DNA of 64,000 bases from Rhizobium sp. NFR07. Its GTDB lineage: Bacteria > Pseudomonadota > Alphaproteobacteria > Rhizobiales > Rhizobiaceae. Of the stretch, positions 25,203-34,387 are shown in pieces. Both the position numbers and the translations under genes were made by a program. The notes below the pieces were generated by a model that saw nothing but the letters and a program-made list of their open reading frames with translations, was not told the origin of the DNA and searched no databases. The stretch spans positions 62,001 through 126,000 of the forward strand of contig NZ_FOKM01000016.1 in the NCBI RefSeq assembly GCF_900111905.1, in the 5' to 3' direction. The first letter of the stretch is position 1. Each line of letters begins with the position of its first letter.

Positions 25203-27131
25203 TCAAAACTCTTCCCAGCTCTCGTTCTTGACGGCGACGGCGGCGTTGCCGGAGAAGGCGGTCGCAAGCTTGCGGCCGAGGGCGCGGGCGGGAGAAGCCG
25301 TCGGGGCTTCGGTGGCCTGCGCGACGCGGACGTTCGCCTTGTAGGTCTGGACGGACAGCTTGAACTGCGAGAGCAGGGCGTTGAGCGCCGCTGCGTCGCG
25401 GGCCAGACCATGGCTTGCGGCCGTCTGTTCCTCGACCATGGCGGCGTTCTTCTGGGTGTCCTGATCCATCGTGTTGACGGCGGTGTTGATCTGCTGGAGG
25501 CCGGACGACTGCTCCTGCGCCGATTCAACGATGGCGTTGACGTTACGATTGATCTCCTGGACTTCGCCGACGATGGTCTCGAGCGCCTTGCCGGTTTCGC
25601 CGACGAGGTGAACGCCGTTCTGGACCTGCTCGTTGGAAGCGTTGATCAGCGCCTTGATTTCCTTCGCGGCGTTGGCGGAGCGCTGGGCGAGTTCGCGCAC
25701 TTCCTGGGCGACGACCGCAAAGCCCTTACCGGCTTCGCCTGCACGCGCGGCTTCGACACCGGCGTTGAGGGCGAGAAGGTTGGTCTGGAAGGCGATGTCG
25801 TCGATGACGCCGATGATGTTGCCGATCTCGCCCGAAGACTTCTCGATCTGCTCCATGGCCTTGACGGCGTTCTGGACGACTTCGCCCGAACGTTCGGCGC
25901 CCTGACGGGTGCGGGCGACGAGTGCGCCGGCATCCTGAGCACGACGAGCGGCATCCTTCACCGTGGTGGTGATCTCTTCCAGAGCCGCTGCGGTTTCTTC
26001 AACCGAAGCTGCCTGCTGTTCGGTGCGCTTGGCAAGATCGTCGGCGGCCGCCTTGATCTCGGCAGAACCTGCCTCGATGCTGCGGGCGTTTTCAGCGACC
26101 TGTTCGAGAGCGGCCTGCAGCTTCGACGCGGATGCGTTGAAGTCGCCGCGGACGCCGTCGAGCGACGCGGTGAACGGCTGCTCGATGCGGTAGGAGACAT
26201 TGCCGTCCGAGAGCTGGCTCAAAGCCTGGGCGAGATTGTCGACGGCGAACTTGACGTCGGCGGCTTCGCGGGTCTTCAGCGCTTCACGCTCGATACGCTC
26301 GCTTTCAGACAGGCTGCGGTTGTCTTCGGCTTCCTGTTCCAGACGCTGACGCTCCAGGGCGTTATCGCGGAAGACGGCGACGGCTTCGGCCATCTGGCCG
26401 ATCTCGTCCTTGCGGTCGAGACCGTCGATCTCGGCCTGCGTGTTTCCGGCAGCCAGCGAGGACATGCGCTCGCGCAGGCGGGCCATCGGAGCGGTGACGC
26501 CCTTCTGGGCAATGGTCATGGAAATGACGATGGCAATGGCGATGCCGGCCAGCATGCCGATGATGGCGTACTGGATGGTCGAGGAAACTTCGGCCGACAG
26601 ACGGTCGGCGCCGTTCTTGATGATCTCGGCCATTGCGCCGTTGTTGGCGCCGAACTTCGGCGACAGCTCGACGATTGCCTTGTCGAGGTCGGCCGAGAGG
26701 GCAGCAACCTTGGCGGTGTCACCGGCGACATGCGCGGCGAGCAGGCCATCGCCGATCGCCTTCAGCTTGTCGGCACCGGCAACCAGTTCGTCGATGGCAG
26801 CCTTGCGGCTCGGAACGATGCCCGGGATCTGGGACAGACGGTCGCGGGCGCCCGAGATTTCCTTGCCGAAGCGGCCGGACAGATCCTTGAAGGCTTCCGA
26901 CTGCGGGTCCTGCGCCATCGCACGGCTGAGCCAGGTCGTGGCCGTCCACATGCCGGCGGCACCGCGCGGACCGAAGGTCGCGGCGTTGCTTTCATTCATA
27001 AGGAAGCTGGAGTAGGCATCGTTGGCGGCGCTGAAGCGCTGCGTGACAAAAAGCAGGCCGGCGAGCGAAATGACGCCGAGGATGGCGATCGCCATCAGAA
27101 ATTTGGTCTTGATCTTCAAATTCTTGAGCAT
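25203..27131 (-). CDS. Methyl-accepting chemotaxis protein
   Basis: A 642-residue chemoreceptor. TM1 (FLMAIAILGVISLAGLLFV) is followed by a periplasmic four-helix region to about residue 185, TM2 (YAIIGMLAGIAIAIVISMTIA), a HAMP domain, a second HAMP-like segment near residue 310 (LAQALSQLSDGNVSYRI), and a long signalling coiled coil. The hairpin tip contains IDDIAFQTNLLALNAGVEAARAG, split across about residues 450-475. The C-terminus ends NESWEEF, resembling the xWxxF pentapeptide that tethers CheR/CheB. The ligand is unknown. It is divergent from the SMP-30 gene with a 383-base gap. Confidence 0.95.
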   Translation of the reverse strand: MLKNLKIKTKFLMAIAILGVISLAGLLFVTQRFSAANDAYSSFLMNESNAATFGPRGAAGMWTATTWLSRAMAQDPQSEAFKDLSGRFGKEISGARDRLSQIPGIVPSRKAAIDELVAGADKLKAIGDGLLAAHVAGDTAKVAALSADLDKAIVELSPKFGANNGAMAEIIKNGADRLSAEVSSTIQYAIIGMLAGIAIAIVISMTIAQKGVTAPMARLRERMSSLAAGNTQAEIDGLDRKDEIGQMAEAVAVFRDNALERQRLEQEAEDNRSLSESERIEREALKTREAADVKFAVDNLAQALSQLSDGNVSYRIEQPFTASLDGVRGDFNASASKLQAALEQVAENARSIEAGSAEIKAAADDLAKRTEQQAASVEETAAALEEITTTVKDAARRAQDAGALVARTRQGAERSGEVVQNAVKAMEQIEKSSGEIGNIIGVIDDIAFQTNLLALNAGVEAARAGEAGKGFAVVAQEVRELAQRSANAAKEIKALINASNEQVQNGVHLVGETGKALETIVGEVQEINRNVNAIVESAQEQSSGLQQINTAVNTMDQDTQKNAAMVEEQTAASHGLARDAAALNALLSQFKLSVQTYKANVRVAQATEAPTASPARALGRKLATAFSGNAAVAVKNESWEEF

Positions 27132-27514
27132 CGGAAAGCCTCAGATATGCGCCGTCCGGGCGGACGCGCATTGCGAAGGGGAAAAACAGGAATCGTCACG
27201 GAGACGGCGAACATCATGCACGCGCCGCGATCGAACCCGACCGCATGTCCTCAAGACAGGACCCTAAACCGCTTTAGGATAAGAAAATCTTACACTTGCT
27301 GCGGCGCGTTATGATTTTCGACAAAATGCCGCAGTGCAGCATTATTTCGCCGCAATCTTCATAAGCGCGTAACCATCAGGGGCTAAGCCGAGCCCGCTCT
27401 TGTTGCGGCGCACAACGCGCTGCGCTTAACAGGATGCACGGGCCATGATCCGGCCAGCCCGCGATGCGGGCCGTTTGATATGAAGTCAGCACACCATCAC
27501 CGAAGGACCTTCCC
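27132..27514. other. Divergent intergenic region, chemoreceptor / SMP-30 gene
   Basis: No gene is supported here. It must hold the promoters for the chemoreceptor (minus) and the lactonase-like gene (plus). An imperfect inverted repeat ACCGCTTTAGG and nearby AT-rich stretches around 27266-27290 are the most promoter-like part. No known operator was recognised. Confidence 0.5.
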
Positions 27515-28558
27515 GTGGATCTATCCCGCCGTAACATCATGACGCTCGGCGTTGCTGCAGCAGCGACCGCCGTCACCACCAAGATCGCCTCCGCACAGGC
27601 GATCAGCTTCACCCCCTCGCCGATCTATCCCGATCCGGCGATCCAGGTCCTCGACCCGAGCTTTGCCAAGTACCGCGTCGCCAGCGCCTCGCTGGAACAG
27701 GTCGCCACCGGTGCCCGCTGGCTCGAAGGCCCGGTCTATTTCGGCGACGGCAAGTATCTGCTGGTCAGCGATATCCCGAACAACCGCGTCATGAAGTTCG
27801 ATGAGACGAACGAGACCTGGAGCGTCTTCGACGCCAACTCGAACTACGCCAATGGCCATTGCCGCGATCTGCAGGGCCGCCTGATCGCCTGCGAGCACCT
27901 GACCCGCCGCGTCACCCGCACCGAGCATGACGGTTCGATCACCGTTCTCGCCGACAACTACAAGGGCAAGAAGCTCAACTCGCCGAACGACATCGTCTGC
28001 AAGTCGGACGGTTCGCTGTGGTTCACCGACCCGCCATTCGGCATCGGCGGCGAATGGGAAGGCGAAAAGGCGGAAGCAGAACTGCCGCACTCCGTCTACC
28101 GCATCTCGCCGGAGGGCAAGCTGGAACTCATCGCTGACGACCTGAAGGGCCCGAACGGCATTGCGTTTTCCGAAGACGAGAAGAAGCTCTACGTGGTCGA
28201 AGGCCGCGCGCAGCCCTACCGCATTGTCTGGTCCTACGACGTCGGCAAGGACGGCAAGACGCTGTCCAACAAGAAGGCCTTCATCGCGGCTGACGACAAT
28301 GGCGGCCTCGACGGCTTCAAGGTCGATGTCGACGGCAACCTGTGGTGCGGCTGGGGCTCTTCGGGCGCTGCCGGCGCAAAGCCGGAAGACCTGAACGGCG
28401 TCAAGATCTTCAACAAGGAAGGCAAGGCGATCGGCTTCATCAAACTGCCGGAGCGCTGCCCGAACCTCGTCTTTGGCGGCAAGAAGAAGAACCGCCTCTA
28501 CATGGCCTCCAGCCACTCGGTCTACGCGCTGTTCGTCGAGACCCGCGGCGCCGTCTGA
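27515..28558 (+). CDS. SMP-30/gluconolactonase-family protein, Tat-exported
   Basis: A 347-residue beta-propeller enzyme of the SMP-30/gluconolactonase/LRE family, which hydrolyses sugar lactones using a bound divalent metal. An N-terminal twin-arginine signal (SRRNIMTLGVAAAATAVTTK) points to export in folded form to the periplasm. Family motifs include ARWLEGPVYFGDGKYLLVSDI (metal-ligand Glu), LNSPNDIVCKSDGSLWFTDP (Asn/Asp) and LKGPNGIAFSEDEKKLYVVE, with a late metal-ligand Asp in NGGLDGFKVDVDGNLW. Substrate not assigned. A strong terminator follows at 28585. Confidence 0.9.
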   Translation: MDLSRRNIMTLGVAAAATAVTTKIASAQAISFTPSPIYPDPAIQVLDPSFAKYRVASASLEQVATGARWLEGPVYFGDGKYLLVSDIPNNRVMKFDETNETWSVFDANSNYANGHCRDLQGRLIACEHLTRRVTRTEHDGSITVLADNYKGKKLNSPNDIVCKSDGSLWFTDPPFGIGGEWEGEKAEAELPHSVYRISPEGKLELIADDLKGPNGIAFSEDEKKLYVVEGRAQPYRIVWSYDVGKDGKTLSNKKAFIAADDNGGLDGFKVDVDGNLWCGWGSSGAAGAKPEDLNGVKIFNKEGKAIGFIKLPERCPNLVFGGKKKNRLYMASSHSVYALFVETRGAV

Positions 28559-28584
28559 TCGGATCAGGTAGCAAGCTGAATACG

Positions 28585-28614
28585 AAAACGGGCCGGAGTG
28601 ATCCGGCCCGTTTT
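28585..28614 (+). terminator. Strong rho-independent terminator
   Basis: A perfect 13-base stem, AAAACGGGCCGGA and TCCGGCCCGTTTT with a GTGA loop, 26 bases after the lactonase-like gene. A-tract on one side and T-tract on the other make it usable in both directions. Confidence 0.9.
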
Positions 28615-28780
28615 GATTTCAAGCACCGCCTCCAGAGCGGCTGCGACCGTCATGTCACCATTATTTTCCGAAGCAGGAGGCATGGGCACCCCGTCCGTGC
28701 AACAATATGGGAGGCGATCATCCCTGCGGCGATTCTCTAGCCAGAAAACGGTCTGCCGCAGGAATAGATGGAGTGAAGAA

Positions 28781-29299
28781 ATGACACTCTCCACGGAAGC
28801 GACCGAATTTAAAGAGGCAGTCCGCGCACTCTACAGCAGCGACCCCTATTTCAAGTTCCTCGATATCGAATTCCGTAAACTCGATGATGAGCACTTTCGG
28901 TTCGGCAGTAGGTATAGATGTATCCGAAGCTTCTGCGCCAACGGCCTCGGTCCTCACGAGCCCGATTTCGGCAAGGCCGACGTCGGCGAAGTCATGTGGT
29001 TCATCGGTGCCGATTATTTTGCCTGGGACGGACTGCACGCCACGTTCTTCCATGACGGCACCAGGCTGAGGGACTTCGTCTTTTCCGATGCTCAATGGGA
29101 AGTCGAGGGACGAACCAACAAGGCGTTCAAGAACGCGCCACTCTCGTATTTCGAGATGATCGGTGATGACAGCGAGATCGGCTTAGCGCTCGCCGTGCTG
29201 CGCGAGGATCTCCTTAGGGAGAAGCGCGAAAAGTGGCCGCGTTTTGCGGAGCTGGAACAGCTGCGATCCCCACGGCTGCTCCAGCCGCCTCAATCGTAG
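28781..29299 (+). CDS. Hypothetical protein
   Basis: A 172-residue acidic, soluble protein with no family I recognise. It starts MTLSTEATEFKEAVRAL and has aromatic-rich stretches (GEVMWFIGADYFAWDGLHATFF) and a charged C-terminus (LREDLLREKREKWPRFAELEQL). GGAG lies eight bases before ATG 28781; the open frame continues upstream to 28598 but passes the terminator region of the previous gene. Its last ten bases overlap the end of rsh, which converges from the other strand. Confidence 0.7.
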   Translation: MTLSTEATEFKEAVRALYSSDPYFKFLDIEFRKLDDEHFRFGSRYRCIRSFCANGLGPHEPDFGKADVGEVMWFIGADYFAWDGLHATFFHDGTRLRDFVFSDAQWEVEGRTNKAFKNAPLSYFEMIGDDSEIGLALAVLREDLLREKREKWPRFAELEQLRSPRLLQPPQS

Positions 29300-31533
29300 A
29301 CGCGCTTGAGGTTTGCCACGCAATCCAGGTCCTTCAGCTGCGACAGGAGCTGGTTGAGCTGGCGCAGGTCCCAGACCTCGACTTCCATGGTGATCTCGGA
29401 AAAGTCGTCGGCGCGGTTATTGCCCATCGATAGCGTGCGGATGTTGATGTCGAGCCCGCCGATCGTCTTCGCTACCGTCGCCAGCGTGCCCGGCTCGTTG
29501 ATCGTGTTGACCGCAAGCTTGGCGAGGAAGCGGGACTTGTTGGCCTCGTCGAGATCCCAGCGGACATCGATCCAGCGTTCCGGCTCGTCGTCGAATTTCT
29601 GCAGCGCCGGGGCCTGGATCGGGTAGATGGTGATGCCCTTGTTCTTGCCCTCTTCCATGATGCCGACGATGCGGTCTCCGGGCACGGCGCCGCTCGGGGC
29701 GAAGCGTACCTGGGTGCTGGACGACAGGCCGCGGATCGGCAGGAGCGTCGAACTCAGGCCGGCAGCCTGCGCGTTCTCCACCTCCGTCTGCGATTTGGCG
29801 GGCAGCTTGAACATCATGCCGGAAGCGCTCGGCATGTTGAACCAGCCTTCGTCGGCGGACGGTTTTACCGTGACGCGCTCGTCCTTGTAGTCGGGGAAGA
29901 CGGCGCGCAGGACGTCAAGCGAGGAGAGTTCCCCGCGGCCGACGGAGGCGATCGCATCCTCGACATCCTTGTGTGCGAGGCGGTAGAGCGCCGGTTTCAG
30001 CGCATCGCGCGAGAAGATCTTGCCGGCGCGCTCGAAGGTGCGCTCCAGGATGCGGTGGCCGAGGCCGGCATATTGTTTGCGGATCGCCATGCGTGTGGCG
30101 CGGCGGATCGCCGAGCGCGCCTTGCCGGTGACGACGATCTCTTCCCATGCGGCCGGCGGCACCTGCACGCCGGAGCGGATGATCTCGACCTCGTCGCCAT
30201 TGTTCAGGCGGGTGACGAGCGGCATGATGCGGCCGTTGATCTTGGCGCCGACCGTGGTGTCGCCGATATTGGTGTGGACGGCATAGGCGAAGTCGATCGG
30301 GGTGGCGCCGCGCGGAAGCGCGATCAGCTTGCCCTTCGGGGTGAAGCAGAAGACCTGATCCTGGAAAAGCTCGAGCTTGGTGTGCTCGAGGAATTCCTCT
30401 GGATTGTCGCCTTCGGCAAGCGATTCGATCGTGTGGCGCAGCCAGGAATAGGCGTTGCTTTCCTTGGGCAGCAGCTCGCCGCCCTTCACAGGCCCCTGCC
30501 CGTCCTTGTAGAGCGCGTGGGCGGCGATGCCGTATTCGGCAATCTCCTGCATCAGCTGGGTGCGGATCTGCAGCTCGATACGCTGGCGCGAGGGACCGAC
30601 GATTGTCGTGTGAATGGAACGGTAATCGTTCTGCTTCGGATTGGAGATGTAATCCTTGAAGCGGCCGGGCACGACGCGCCAGCGGGTATGGACGACGCCG
30701 AGCGCCTTGTAGCAGCAGGCGACATCGTCGACGATGATGCGGAAACCATAGACATCCGACAGCTGCTCGAAGGAGAGCGACTTCGACTGCATCTTGCGGA
30801 AGACCGAATAGGGCTTCTTCTGACGGCCCTTGACGAAGGCGTCGTTCAGACCGTTGGCAATCAGCAGATCGCGCAGCTCGTCCTCGATCTTCTTGATCAG
30901 GCCTTCGTTGCGGGCCGAGAGGTCCGCGAGCCGCTGGGTGACGGTCGCATAGGCTTCCGGGTTGATATACTGGAAGGACAGGTCTTCCAGCTCGTCGCGC
31001 ATGTCCTGCATACCCATGCGGCCGGCGAGCGGCGCATAGATATCCATCGTCTCTTCGGAAATGCGCGCCTTCTGCTCGGCCTTCATGTGGTCGAGCGTGC
31101 GCATGTTGTGGAGGCGGTCGGCGAGCTTGACGAGGAGGACGCGCACGTCGTCGGAAATGGCGAGCAGCAGCTTGCGCAGATTTTCCGCCTGCTTGGCCTT
31201 TTTCGACACGAGGTCGAGGCGCTTCAGCTTGGTCAGGCCTTCGACAAGACGGCCGATATCCTCGCCGAACAGTTCGTCGATCTCGGCGCGGGTCGCCGTC
31301 GTGTCCTCGATCGTATCGTGCAGGAGCGCCACCGCGATGGTGGACTCGTCGAGATGCATGTCGGTGAGAATGGCCGCCACTTCGAGCGGATGGGAGATAT
31401 AGGGGTCACCCGAGGCGCGCTTCTGCTGGCCATGCTTCTGCATGGCATAGACATAGGCTTTATTGAGAAGAGCTTCGTTGGCGTCGGGCTTGTATTTCTG
31501 CACCCGCTCGACGAGCTCGTACTGCCTCATCAT
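29290..31533 (-). CDS. rsh: Bifunctional (p)ppGpp synthetase/hydrolase, RelA/SpoT homologue
   Basis: Single long RSH enzyme that makes and degrades the alarmone (p)ppGpp in the stringent response; 747 residues. The hydrolase HD domain is intact (ISHPLEVAAIL, then ALLHDTIEDT with the HDxxED motif). The synthetase domain has SDVYGFRIIVDD and the RSIHTT and ELQIRT elements. TGS (CFTPKGKLIALPRGATPIDFAYAVHT) and a C-terminal ACT domain (LATVAKTIGGLDINIRTLSM) follow. Starts at MMRQYELVERV (31533 or the adjacent 31530), not at the longer frame to 31602. It is 230 bases downstream of rpoZ, same strand. Confidence 0.95.
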   Translation of the reverse strand: MMRQYELVERVQKYKPDANEALLNKAYVYAMQKHGQQKRASGDPYISHPLEVAAILTDMHLDESTIAVALLHDTIEDTTATRAEIDELFGEDIGRLVEGLTKLKRLDLVSKKAKQAENLRKLLLAISDDVRVLLVKLADRLHNMRTLDHMKAEQKARISEETMDIYAPLAGRMGMQDMRDELEDLSFQYINPEAYATVTQRLADLSARNEGLIKKIEDELRDLLIANGLNDAFVKGRQKKPYSVFRKMQSKSLSFEQLSDVYGFRIIVDDVACCYKALGVVHTRWRVVPGRFKDYISNPKQNDYRSIHTTIVGPSRQRIELQIRTQLMQEIAEYGIAAHALYKDGQGPVKGGELLPKESNAYSWLRHTIESLAEGDNPEEFLEHTKLELFQDQVFCFTPKGKLIALPRGATPIDFAYAVHTNIGDTTVGAKINGRIMPLVTRLNNGDEVEIIRSGVQVPPAAWEEIVVTGKARSAIRRATRMAIRKQYAGLGHRILERTFERAGKIFSRDALKPALYRLAHKDVEDAIASVGRGELSSLDVLRAVFPDYKDERVTVKPSADEGWFNMPSASGMMFKLPAKSQTEVENAQAAGLSSTLLPIRGLSSSTQVRFAPSGAVPGDRIVGIMEEGKNKGITIYPIQAPALQKFDDEPERWIDVRWDLDEANKSRFLAKLAVNTINEPGTLATVAKTIGGLDINIRTLSMGNNRADDFSEITMEVEVWDLRQLNQLLSQLKDLDCVANLKRVYD

Positions 31534-31763
31534 TCCCGGATTTGTCCCTCGATCGTCGCAGCCACAGGAAATGGCACGAAAAGAAAATGGCGCGCCAACC
31601 ATCGGTTAGCGCAGCCATCATAATTGAGACAACCAGATTAGGGCGATAGAATGAACGATACCTTGCCTTGGAGCAGGATCGTTACGGTCGGAACGATTAT
31701 TCCAGCCGTTTTTACAGACATGAGCGGATTTCAGGGAAACCGCTCATGCATTTGCCATTCAGA

Positions 31764-32168
31764 TCAGTAATCGTCGCTCTTTTCCGGCGGAACCAGGCCT
31801 TCGATACCGGCCAGCAGTTCCTCTTCCGACATCTGGTCGAAGTTGATTGCTTCCGGTGCGTCTTCCTCTTCGGCGTCGGCCGAGATGGATACGCCGCCGG
31901 CAGCGATGAGCGAAGCCGGATCGGGCTCGGGCTCGTCCACTTCGACATGCTTCTGCAGCGAATGGATCAGGTCTTCCTTTAGGTCGTCTGGCGACAGGGT
32001 CTCGTCGGCGATCTCGCGAAGGGCGACGACCGGGTTCTTGTCATTGTCGCGGTCGATCGTGATCGAGGCGCCCTGCGAGATCTGGCGTGCACGGTGGCTG
32101 GCCAGGAGCACGAGCTCGAAACGGTTGTCGACTTTGTCAATGCAATCTTCTACTGTGACACGGGCCAT
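31764..32168 (-). CDS. rpoZ: DNA-directed RNA polymerase omega subunit
   Basis: Small RNA-polymerase subunit that supports beta-prime folding and (p)ppGpp binding. The 134-residue protein begins [30 protein letters not shown], the omega signature, shown here in part as [17 protein letters not shown]. It has the long acidic C-terminal tail found in rhizobia ([20 protein letters not shown]). ATG 32168 is chosen over the frame to 32237, which adds non-family residues. Pairing with rsh downstream mirrors the rpoZ-spoT linkage of other bacteria. Confidence 0.94.
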   Translation of the reverse strand: MARVTVEDCIDKVDNRFELVLLASHRARQISQGASITIDRDNDKNPVVALREIADETLSPDDLKEDLIHSLQKHVEVDEPEPDPASLIAAGGVSISADAEEEDAPEAINFDQMSEEELLAGIEGLVPPEKSDDY

Positions 32169-32333
32169 CGCATGTCCTTTGCGGTCGTGATTTCTGGAAT
32201 TGATACGCCCGATATAGACATTGGGCGGCAAATTCAAGTTTTTCCTGTCCGTACACCCAACCTCCTACCAAAGTGGGCGGGGACAAAGACGCACATTCTA
32301 TCAAAGCGTGCTTGGCTTATCGCGAATCGTGAC

Positions 32334-32348
32334 ATACATGACATGTAT
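32334..32348. promoter_or_regulatory. Perfect 7-1-7 palindrome between rpoZ and the NYN gene
   Basis: ATACATG-A-CATGTAT is a perfect inverted repeat within an AT-rich stretch, about 100 bases upstream of the NYN gene and 165 bases upstream of the divergent rpoZ. It is a plausible operator or promoter element; no regulator is known. Confidence 0.35.
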
Positions 32349-32449
32349 ATGAATAGTTCTTAATGTAGAGAGTTATTCCAGGTTGCCGACACAACCTTGC
32401 GTTTTGTAAGAAGCGTCTGCACCATAGACTGCAAAGGGATGGAGACAGA

Positions 32450-33025
32450 ATGTTTGACCCGAGAGAGAAAATCGCTCTCTTCATTGACGGTGCCAACCTG
32501 TACGCCGCGTCGAAAAGCCTTGGCTTCGACATCGATTACAGGAAGCTCCTGAAAGCGTTCCAAAAGCGCGGCTACCTGCTGCGCGCCTATTATTACACGG
32601 CCCTCATCGAGGATCAGGAATATTCATCCATCCGTCCTCTGATCGATTGGCTCGACTATAACGGCTACAAGGTTGTTACCAAGCCGGCGAAGGAATTCAC
32701 CGACTCGCTGGGTCGCCGCAAAATCAAGGGCAACATGGATATCGAACTGGCCATCGATGCGATGGAGCAGTCCGATACTGTCGATCATCTGGTCATCTTC
32801 TCCGGCGACGGCGATTTCACCAATCTGGTGGAAGCGCTGCAGCGTCGGGGACGCAAGGTTTCGGTCGTTTCGACCATGGCGACACAGCCGCCGATGATCG
32901 CCGACGACCTGCGCCGCCAGGCAGACCATTTCATCGACCTCGTCTCGCTGAAGGCGGAGGTCGGACGCGACCCGAGCGAAAGGCCTGCACGTCCGGCCGA
33001 GCCTGCGGAACCCGCAGACGTCTGA
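32450..33025 (+). CDS. NYN-domain protein (LabA/DUF88 family)
   Basis: A 191-residue PIN-like nuclease-fold protein of the NYN/LabA group, thought to cut RNA. The acidic metal-binding residues are visible in IALFIDGANLYAASK, KGNMDIELAIDAM and DHLVIFSGDGDFTNLVEALQRRG. A proline-rich tail (PSERPARPAEPAEPADV) follows the domain. GGGATGGAGA-type ribosome-binding site precedes the ATG. It is divergent from rpoZ and converges on the UPF0104 gene across a strong terminator. Confidence 0.9.
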   Translation: MFDPREKIALFIDGANLYAASKSLGFDIDYRKLLKAFQKRGYLLRAYYYTALIEDQEYSSIRPLIDWLDYNGYKVVTKPAKEFTDSLGRRKIKGNMDIELAIDAMEQSDTVDHLVIFSGDGDFTNLVEALQRRGRKVSVVSTMATQPPMIADDLRRQADHFIDLVSLKAEVGRDPSERPARPAEPAEPADV

Positions 33026-33040
33026 ACGGAAGCAATGATC

Positions 33041-33081
33041 CCAACAAAAAAAGGCGCCGGAGACGGCGCCTTTTTTGTTGG
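33041..33081. terminator. Bidirectional rho-independent terminator
   Basis: CCAACAAAAAAAGGCGCCG and CGGCGCCTTTTTTGTTGG pair around GAGA with a single bulged A. A- and T-tracts flank the GC core, so it can stop both the NYN gene and the converging UPF0104 gene. Confidence 0.93.
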
Positions 33082-33094
33082 GATAGCGTCGCGA

Positions 33095-34063
33095 TCAGAC
33101 GGCCTCTGCCGCAGCACGGGCGTGACCGGCACCGGAGCCGCCATCACGGGACTTGCGGGCCCGAAACACAGCCTCGACGATAAGCGAGAGCGGCAGGCCG
33201 ATGAAAAGCGGGATGAAGAAGTAGATCACCCGGAAAGCGACCAGCGAGCCGATCGAAGCCTGATCGCCCATGACATGGCCGACGGTCGCCTCCAGCACGC
33301 CGAGGCCGCCTGGCGCGTGGGTGATGAGGATCGCGACATTGGCGAGCACGAATGCAGTCGCCGCCTTAAGGTAGCTGACATCGGCGCTGGCGGCCATGAC
33401 CTCGCGCAGACAGGCGGAGACGAGAGCGAAGTTGATCGTACCGATGACGACCTGGGCTACGGCGATCTTCAGCGTCGGCATCTGGAAGGTCCAGCTGCGG
33501 ATCCTGAGCGGCGCGCGCAGGAAGGCGGCCAGCGCCAGATAGAGGCCGGTGGCGGCCAGGCACCCGGCACCGATCGCGATCACGGCCGCTTCGCTCATGC
33601 GAAGCACACCGGCGGCATCCTGCGGGTTGACGATCATCACGATGCCGGCAAGCATGGCCATACCGATGCCGACGGTGACGCCCGAGAGCAGCACGATCTT
33701 CGCAACATCCTCCGTGCTCATGCCCCAATGGGCATAATAGCGATAACGCAGCGCGCCGCTGCTTAACCCCGACAAGCCGACGCTCTGGCCGATCGACAGG
33801 GCGATGAAGGAGGCGAGCGCGATCTTCGGGTAAGGCAGGTCGTTCTTCACATATCGGACGCCGCACCAGTCGAAGCCGGTGAGGCATAGATAAGAACCGA
33901 AGGCGAAGAGCAGCGCTAGCGCCAGATTGGCGAGTGGAATGTCCCGAACCGACTGGATGATCTCGGAGGGCGAATGTTCGCGGAACACCTGATAGAGAAG
34001 ATAGCCGGCAAGACCGAAGCCCACAACCAGCATCGCATAGGTGAAAATCTGCTTTTTCGTCAT
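33095..34063 (-). CDS. UPF0104 / LPG-synthase transmembrane-domain protein
   Basis: A 322-residue membrane protein with about eight helices, of the family covering the flippase half of MprF. It starts MTKKQIFTYAMLVVGFGLAG; the conserved core includes SIGQSVGLSGLSSGALRYRYY and ITHAPGGLGVLEATVGH, and PGGLGVLE is the most typical motif. It lacks the lysyl-transferase domain, so lysylation of phosphatidylglycerol is not expected; lipid-linked translocation is a guess. A distant relative lies at 58464. It ends against a bidirectional terminator. Confidence 0.85.
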   Translation of the reverse strand: MTKKQIFTYAMLVVGFGLAGYLLYQVFREHSPSEIIQSVRDIPLANLALALLFAFGSYLCLTGFDWCGVRYVKNDLPYPKIALASFIALSIGQSVGLSGLSSGALRYRYYAHWGMSTEDVAKIVLLSGVTVGIGMAMLAGIVMIVNPQDAAGVLRMSEAAVIAIGAGCLAATGLYLALAAFLRAPLRIRSWTFQMPTLKIAVAQVVIGTINFALVSACLREVMAASADVSYLKAATAFVLANVAILITHAPGGLGVLEATVGHVMGDQASIGSLVAFRVIYFFIPLFIGLPLSLIVEAVFRARKSRDGGSGAGHARAAAEAV

Positions 34064-34387
34064 CGTTCACGCGCCCACGCCAAGGTGGGATCAAACGACG
34101 ATGAGCATGATTTTGTTCCGAAATGGGAGGGCTCGCGGCCGGACTACCCGACTATCCGGCAGAAATTTCCCCCGTGTCGCGAGCGGGCACCCACTGCGAT
34201 ATCGCGAAGGTCGAGCGCCCGGTTCGCCCGCCGAGGGGCCTGTTGTGCGGCTCTGCCTTCCATGTCGCATCTTTTATATGATGCCCCAAATGCTGAGGCT
34301 CATCGCCGCCATTGACGAGCGCACTTTTAGCCTCGATAGGTTCAGGAAAAAGCGGCGGCGCAGCCGAACAGCGACAGGAGCGTAATA
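34064..34387. other. Divergent intergenic region upstream of UPF0104 gene
   Basis: No supported gene. It carries promoters for the minus-strand UPF0104 gene and the plus-strand small gene at 34388. GAGCATGATTTTGTTCCGAAA at about 34102-34121 resembles part of a rhizobial intergenic palindromic repeat (RIME type), but only one arm is visible. Confidence 0.4.

Noticed and set aside
25179-27314. Open frame of 711 codons on the plus strand, opposite the chemoreceptor
   Set aside because: It is the antisense shadow of the chemoreceptor coiled coil in high-GC sequence. It has a Leu/Asp/Gly-rich composition with no recognisable domain and no ribosome-binding site.
29971-31623. Open frame of 550 codons opposite rsh
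   Set aside because: Shadow of rsh created by third-position GC bias; no domain or start signal.
33095-34063. MprF lysyl-phosphatidylglycerol synthase
   Set aside because: Only the transmembrane half of that family is present; the C-terminal catalytic domain needed for lysine transfer is absent.
34102-34121. RIME-type intergenic palindromic repeat
   Set aside because: Only part of one arm resembles the element as I remember it, the second arm is not visible, and I could not verify it without a search.
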